Positions 57,925 through 64,000 of a DNA stretch of 64,000 nt are shown in pieces. This DNA comes from Takashimella koratensis (lineage: Eukaryota > Basidiomycota > Tremellomycetes > Trichosporonales > Tetragoniomycetaceae), in NCBI GenBank assembly GCA_003116875.1, contig BCKT01000014.1, positions 690,149 through 754,148 of the forward strand, given 5' to 3'. Made by a program: the position numbers and the translations under genes. The notes beneath the pieces were generated by a model. It worked only from the letters and a program-made list of their open reading frames with translations. It was not told the origin of the DNA and searched no databases. Position 1 is the first letter of the stretch; every line of letters starts with the position of its first letter.

Positions 57925-59675
57925 ATGGATCTCGCCGCGCTAGACAATCAGCGTCGCGCCGACCGCTGTACGTGCTTCATCATTCCTTCCCGCTCTCCCC
58001 ACCTCCACCTCATCCCTCCTCACCACCTCCTTTTGCAGATCTGCACGATAGACTGCTCTCTGACCTAGATACAGGGGACAAGGGGATCAAGATCGGTGAA
58101 GGAACATTCGCAAACGTGTACAAAGGTGTGTATCTAGCTGAGCCAGGTTTAGAACTGACGATGCCAGGATCCGAGAAGACGACGGGGCGGAAAGGTGAGT
58201 GCGAGAGATGAGGATAGCAGACGATAGGAGAGGACACCAGAGTAGTAGAGCTGAACCAAACTGCAGTAGCTATCAAGAAGATCAAAGTGGGCGAGATGAA
58301 GGATGGGCTAGACATGACGGCGCTTCGAGAAGTCAAGTTTCTGCAAGAACTACACCACCCTAACATCATCGCGGTAAGTGACTGGCCTGAATCTTGTTGA
58401 TTGGGGAGAAAAGCTAATTCTTATGTCTCCCTATACAGCTCCTGGACGTCTTCTCGGTCAAGCAAAACGTCAACCTCGTCCTCGAGTTCTTGGATACAGA
58501 CCTCGAAGCTGTTATCAGGGACAAGACGCTCATCTTCCAAACTGCCGATATCAAGAGCTGGACGGTCATGTCTCTTCGCGGTCTCGATTACATCCACCGC
58601 AACGGCGTGCTCCATCGTGTAAGCAGTTTGTGGAGCTCAGCGTTGTGTGGGGAGCGCCAAGGAGGAAGGATAGCCTTAGCTGATTAGGACAGGATTTGAA
58701 ACCAAATAACTTGCTGATCGCGTCAACGGGCGAGCTCAAGATTGCGGATTTCGGTTTGGCAAGGGAGTTTGGGGAAGCAGCGAGCAAGATGACTTGTCAG
58801 GTGATTACGAGGTGAGATTGGGTCTTGACATCAATCCTGCTCTTCATGCCTCTTGCTTGGTCTCCCCAGTCACTCCGTGTTCCTCTCCTACCCCAGAGTG
58901 CATTACTCACCTCACCAACCCAGGTGGTACCGCCCTCCCGAGCTTCTCTATGGCTCGCGCTACTACTCAACCGCCGTCGACATGTGGTCCATTGGCACTA
59001 TCCTCGTCGAACTCGTCCTCCGCGTCCCGTTCTTGGCTGGAGATACCGATATCGACCAATTGAAAAAGACGTTCCATGCAATGGGATCGCCAACGGAGCA
59101 AGATTGGCCGGTGGGTTCTCAGTACTCCTCACCTCACCAACCCACTTGACTGGAGAGATACACGTTTCAATCGTGCTAGAATGACTGAGACCCATGGCTG
59201 ACCCTTGGGCACAGGGACATACAAAGTTACCGGATTACCACGAGGTAGCGGGGTTCCCCAAGAACCCGTGGTGGAACCTGGTCGCGTCACTAGGCAAGGA
59301 CGGGCAAGATCTGGTCAGGGAGCTACTCCGGTTCGACCCACTTGCCCGATTATCCGCAAAGCAGGTAAGTGGCTCGTTACTTCGTCGCGTCTCCAATCTC
59401 CTACTGCCTCTTATCATCATATCTCGCTCTGTCAATCATACTAAACGCCCTCATAGGCCCTACACCACAAATTCTTCTCGTCCCTTCCGCGCCCAACAGC
59501 ACCCAACAAGCTACCCAAACCCTTGGCCGAGCTGCGCCCGCGCGCAATGGCACCAGATGAGACAAAGGGCAAACCGTTGCTCGTTGGGACAGGAGGGATG
59601 AAGCGAGGCGCCGAATCGCCCAACCCGCTGGATGAGGCGGATCATAAGAGGGTCGCGAGGCGCTTGTTTGCGTAG
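57925..59675 (+). CDS. KIN28: Cyclin-dependent kinase, CDK7/Kin28 type
   Basis: Kinase of TFIIH that phosphorylates the RNA polymerase II CTD. The ATG at 57925 gives [15 protein letters not shown], then the P-loop [13 protein letters not shown] 16-residue insert ([16 protein letters not shown]) precedes the ATP lysine in [18 protein letters not shown]; the segment could be taken for an intron but is only 21 nt between GT and AG, too short. Next come [17 protein letters not shown], the catalytic HR|DLKPNN (split by an intron), DFGLAREFG, the T-loop [20 protein letters not shown] with the activating Thr, [12 protein letters not shown], and a tail with KRGAESPNP and KRVARRLFA. Eight or so exons. 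The PSTAIRE position reads [10 protein letters not shown], as in CDK7/Kin28, not Cdc28. Confidence 0.88.
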
Positions 59676-59818
59676 GAGTCGGGTAGAGTTGATTAACGCA
59701 TTGTTGTACCACCATCCCACCACCATCACAACCAATGTCTAGATATCGCGTACATCATGTCATATGGGTATAAGTATGCCGGGTATAGCTACTGTACAAT
59801 CTCAAAGTCGCATCCTTA

Positions 59819-62112
59819 CTACTCAGTGAACCTTGCGCTCCAATACACGGCGGCATCGTCGTCTGATCCCGCGGCAACCGCCTGGTCCACCGCCTGCTTC
59901 AACCGCCCCTCGTCCCACGGTATCCAAGCCGCGGCCATGTTCAGCGCGAGCCGCCTTGATTCGGCGCGTCTCAACTTCGACCAGGGACCGGACACCGACC
60001 CCCTCGTTGGGTGCGTGATATTGAAGAACGGTGCGATCTTGGCCGCGATCGTAGGGCACAACTGTAAAAGTATCAACAGCGTTCCCAAGGAAGTGCAGCA
60101 CACTTACGTCCTTGCCCACTGCCGACGGCTGCTTCTTTGACCCTTGTCTGAAGGCAACACTTGTCAAGAACGCCATAATCTCACACGCTGCGGTATCGTC
60201 CTTTGCCCCAACTTCCCACAAGTTCCTCGGCAAGTCCTCCATCCATCGTCGGAGATGAGTTGATGCCGCGAGTTGACCAGCCGCCTGGTCACTTGCGAGG
60301 AGACTGAACAGGAGCTGGTTCCCTTGTCTGCGAATCGGATCGGTGGATCCCTGAGACGCAAGGTGGTTGAAGAACGATTCGCGTACGGACACACTGGCTT
60401 CGGCTCCGTCACGGCCAATCACAGCGTCGTTGCCGACCAATACGGGGGTGATGACGGGCAGCAAACTGATATACTGCGCCAAGGGGAGAGTGCGCGATAT
60501 ACGGTCCTCCGATGACTGGTTGTTAGAGTTTGGCGTCGTGTGGTGCTTACTAGAATGGTCGAGATCCACTCAGCGACCTGCTGCAGACCGTCGGGCTCGT
60601 GCTTTCCCTTTCGGCTGACAACTACCGGCTCCGTCGGCGCACTGGAGGCCAGCGCAAGGCAGAGCTTGGCGTACGCGAGGCACAATGCGAAACCAGGTAC
60701 CGATACTGCGTAGTCTGTGGACGAACACAGCGACGTCGCAGCGGAGAACCACGCTCCGAGTCTCCGCGTCAAGTCGACCACTTTCTTCCGCATCTCGACC
60801 GACGACGCGTTAGGCTCCTTGAGCACCGCTTCAGTGAATACCGCCACGAGCTGGGTGACGACCGAGCACAGGTCGAGAGAGGTTGTGTTGGGGTCAGAGT
60901 TGACAAATGCTGTAGGCGCGGCTTCCATGAATGTCGATAGGAGCAGCGGGTGAAGCGAGGTGTAGATAGTCTAGAGTCAACTCAGATCATGCAAACACCT
61001 ACTGCCAGGAGATCCCCAACCGACTCGTTCTCTTCCAATCCCACGTGCAAATCGCACACCTCGATGGGAGCGGGAAGATCGATAATGTATCGAGCTGCCA
61101 ACCAACCAGACCCCGGTTTAGCCTCGGTATCTCGAGCCACAATCTCCTTGTCCTCCCCTTTTGTTTCTTCAAACGCATGAGAGACAAATCCCAACAGGGT
61201 ACGAAGCACGACCAACTTGGATGCCGGGTTCATACTAAACCCATGCTGGGTGGACGAGCCCGACTCGGATCCCAAACCTGCGGCCAGCCTGAGTCCCTCG
61301 AAGACGGTCGAGTCGCCATCCAACGGGGTGGTCTGTGAACCGCTGCTGCGTGGCCAGGCGCCAACGACGTCGCCGGCGGAAAAGTCGAGGAGCAGGGAAA
61401 CGAAACGGCACGCGTCGATGCGGATCTCAGGAAAGATGTTGGATAGCGCGGAGGAGACTTGAAGTCGGAGCAGCGGGAAGTAGGGGATGACAGTGGACTA
61501 CAGGGGTCAGCGATTATTTTACGATGCTATGCTCACTTTTGGGGCAACACCAAGGTACCATGATGAGAAGCTGAGCAGAGCTTTGCGGACAAATGAGTCC
61601 TGCGGTCAGCTAGGCAAGACGAGCAAACCTACATCATCATTGACAGCTCCGCCGATCGCACGGATGACCGTGCCGGGCTCGTAGGTAGTTTGAGCCATCT
61701 GCATCCCCGCGACTACCACCTCCTTCAAACTGGTAAATGCATCCTTGCGCGAGCCGGCATTCGGGTGGCGTAGCTGTAACACGACCTCATCGATGGTGAG
61801 ACCGCGAGAAGTGGTTGCAACTCGGGAGGGGCCTGCCTCGGATGCGAGAGACCGTGCAAGGGGTGTTTGGGATGGGAGAGCGATGGCTATGCAGAGTTAG
61901 TAGCGATTCGGGTTATGTAGAATAGGCTAGGGAGTTACTCACACCGCGCCTTGAAGGAGGTGTCGGTGGCATTGTTGGCCGGCTTCTTGCCCTTGCCAAG
62001 CTTGAACTTTGCTTTCTGCGGGACGATGAGCGCGTGGATATAGGGACTGGGGAGATGGACGTACCACAAAGTCAGCCTTCTTGTCCTTGGCTTTCTTAGT
62101 TGCTTTGGGCAT
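59819..62112 (-). CDS. IPI1: Pre-rRNA-processing protein IPI1 (TEX10 family)
   Basis: Component of the Rix1/Ipi1 (rixosome) complex needed for 60S ribosome maturation and ITS2 processing. Starts at 62112 with MPKATKKAKDKKADFV, a Lys-rich nuclear N-terminus, then KFKLGKGKKPANNATDTSFK over an intron (the hallmark of IPI1/TEX10). It continues into an Armadillo/HEAT-like solenoid: TIDEVVLQLRHPNAGSRKDA, YFPLLRLQVSSALSNIFPEI, IDACRFVSLLLDF. The last junction (GKD|LCPTIAAKIAPF) and the stop at 59819 give a normal 3' end. It is long (about 700 aa), as expected for the TEX10 form rather than the short yeast IPI1. Convergent with the CDK7-type gene, with only ~140 bp between stops. Confidence 0.9.
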
Positions 62113-62646
62113 GGTTGAGGTGGGTTGGAGAGGAGAGGAGAGGCAAGAGCAATCCGAGATTCAAGATTCAAAAGATTTCAGACGACCTCCACCCGAGCCA
62201 AACAGGGGCGGAGAATAGGCACGCAACACGAACTCTCGGGGACCTCGGTGTCTCCTGCGTGCCTATCTTGTGTCTACCAGCCTGCGTGTGCCTTCATAGC
62301 CTCCTGCCTCCTCCTCGGTCCCGTGTATGTGTGTGTGTGTGTGTGGTCATTCGGCCAAGCCTTTTGGTGTTCTTTGCAACCTGCCGACGCGCATCGCATC
62401 ACATATTTGTTTGTCCATATCCACATCCACCCCCATCCATCACCTCTTCACTGCATCCACCCCACCCCGTTTGCCCCTGCCCACTCGGCCCTTCGCATCC
62501 GACACGGCCGTCTCGTATCGGCGCGTACAATTGACCGACGGACATAGCGACGGTGTCCAACGTTTGACCGCCTGACCAAGACTGCGAATTCCTGGCATTG
62601 CATTTTTTACTCGCCCTCGACCACCTTTCGTCCCATCTTACACAAC
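62113..62646. other. Divergent promoter region IPI1 / CDC50
   Basis: The 534 bp lie between two start codons. There is a (GT)9 run at 62327-62343, and the C-rich leader precedes ATG 62647. Nothing else was recognised. Confidence 0.5.
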
Positions 62647-64000
62647 ATGCCTCTCTTCAACCGAAAAGCCAAGAAGGAGGAGGCAACCGAGCCCGAGCCG
62701 ACCCAGAAGGAGAAGGTCAAGTTTTCCAAGCGACCAGCGAGTGAGTAGTGTCTCCCTCACCGTAGCATTCTTTCAATACTTTCTCTGTCCTCGCCTCAAC
62801 CCGTCCCGGACCACCGCTCACACTCGCAGACACCGCATTCAAGCAGCAGCGTCTCAAGGCATGGCAGCCCATCCTTACGCCCAAGGCCGTCCTCCCTACG
62901 CTCTTCCTCATCGGTGTCATTTTTGCGCCCATTGGCGCGCTCATCGTCTGGGGCAGCGGGAAAGTGACTACCATTACTCTTGATTACACCCAATGTGACG
63001 CATCGGCCCCAACCGATGGCTCGTTTGCCGCCATGCCCAGTGGTAGCTACAGCTGTGAGTTGGGCACAACGCTGCGTCTGTGTCCATGCTGACTCGCTGT
63101 AGACGCCCTGGCCACCTCCTCGTCCGTTTCCGCCTCTTCCATCGCCGCACCCACATGGTCCTTCGACAACAGCACCTCTCGCGCTGTCGGCCAGCAGGCC
63201 CGCTGCCAGATCCAGTTCAACGTTCCATACGACATGGGTGAGTGCCCAAGCTGTCGCGAGTACACGAACCAGACTGACCCCCGTAGGCCCGGGCGTCTTC
63301 CTCTACTACAAGCTCACCAACTAGTATGCGATCACTTTCATCGTGGCCTATGCTAATCCGCGCAGCTACCAGAACCACCGCCGTTACGTCCAGAGCTTTG
63401 ATACCGACCAGCTCCTGGGCAAATTCCGATCTGCGTGAGTCTACCCACAGACGCACCGGCTCACACCCCAGGTCCAACCTTGACAGCGGCAACTGCAAGC
63501 CGATCACATCGAACAATGGCTTGCCTTATTACCCTTGCGGCCTGGTTGCGAACAGCGTGTTCAATGGTGAGTAAGAATTGTACCATCAATACTGACTCGC
63601 AGACACGTTCCCGTCCGTCAACCTCATCAAAAACGCTGGTGAGTAACATACAACACTAGTGTCAATCATTGACTCCTCTCAGGCGGCTCGTCTTTGAACC
63701 AGACGTATAACTTTACCGAGTCCGGTATCGCGTGGAGCGGAATCGCGAAGAACTACGTCACCTCCCCGGGCTACGCGTCGCCCACTGACGTGCTGCCGCC
63801 CCCCAACTGGGCTCTCCGATACCCCAACGGTTATGCAGACACGGGCTTCCCGAATCTGCGTGACGACGAACACTTCCAAATCTGGATGCGTGTCGCCGCG
63901 CTCCCTACCTTCAGGAAGCTGTGGGCGCGCAACGACAACGAGGTCATGGCGCAGGGGACGTACCAGGTGACCGCGTACATGAGTGAGTCGGGCGTGATTT
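62647..64000 (+). CDS. CDC50/LEM3 family, P4-ATPase flippase subunit (3' end outside window)
   Basis: Beta subunit that escorts and activates phospholipid flippases. The N-terminus MPLFNRKAKKEEAT is charged and cytosolic, followed over an intron by the family start NTAFKQQRLKAWQPILTPK, and the first membrane helix VLPTLFLIGVIFAPIGALIV. The ectodomain follows with conserved blocks: YTQC, VPYDM|GPGVFLYYKLTN, YQNHRRYVQSFDTDQLLG, YYPCGLVANSVFND (Cys), and NYVTSPGY plus LRDDEHFQIWMRVAALPTFRKLW. Exons are short (some under 40 nt) with introns around 40-60 nt; the second transmembrane helix and stop lie beyond the window. N-glycosylation sites (NSTS, NQTY, NFTE) are present. Confidence 0.95.

Overview
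The window is nuclear DNA of a basidiomycete yeast-like fungus, most likely a tremellomycete (the Cryptococcus/Tremella/Trichosporon group). The evidence is dense protein genes on both strands, nearly all cut by many very short introns (about 32-60 nt, with a CTGAC/CTAAC-type branch point close to the 3' splice site), GTGAGT/GTAAGT donors, CT-rich 5' leaders, a CAS1-type glycan O-acetyltransferase, an acetate kinase and a D-arabinono-lactone oxidase. No rRNA, tRNA, transposon or CRISPR array was recognised. The species cannot be fixed from sequence reading alone.

Layout. 1-3.4 kb: 3' end of acetate kinase, a minus-strand 84-aa cysteine-rich protein, and a mitochondrial short/branched-chain acyl-CoA dehydrogenase. 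4.3-7.8 kb: a small unknown gene, a tandem pair of divergent SUMO-like genes, and a small hydrophobic protein gene with a TATA box. 7.8-13.4 kb: gene-poor except for the deubiquitinase OTU1. 13.4-20.5 kb: an HSP20-fold protein with a disordered N-terminus, signal peptidase subunit SPC3, and the ER chaperone BiP/KAR2. 21-32.6 kb: DBF4 (S-phase kinase regulator), CAS1, and an RNase H-like/RRM fusion protein. 33-44 kb: a small membrane protein, MIC10, an M50B-type membrane protein, an OBAP/DUF1264 protein and ALO1. 44-52 kb: an ERCC6L2-like SNF2 helicase and mitochondrial isoleucyl-tRNA synthetase, divergently arranged. 52-64 kb: a bZIP factor, SEC12, a CDK7/Kin28-type kinase, IPI1 (ribosome biogenesis) and the 5' part of a CDC50/LEM3 flippase subunit.

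Functionally this is an ordinary housekeeping neighbourhood with a noticeable secretory-pathway component (SPC3, BiP, SEC12, CDC50, CAS1) and mitochondrial component (acyl-CoA dehydrogenase, MIC10, ALO1, ISM1). There is no operon-like co-regulation. The least ordinary content is the tandem SUMO-like pair with shared intron positions but only one processable C-terminus, the 12-cysteine protein, the RNase H-like/RRM fusion, several micro-exons, repeated use of AAG as a 3' splice site, and intron or intergenic homopolymer and minisatellite expansions, some of which carry assembly gaps (N). Gene models below were built by eye from reading frame and splice phase. Exon junctions are given where the phase was checked.
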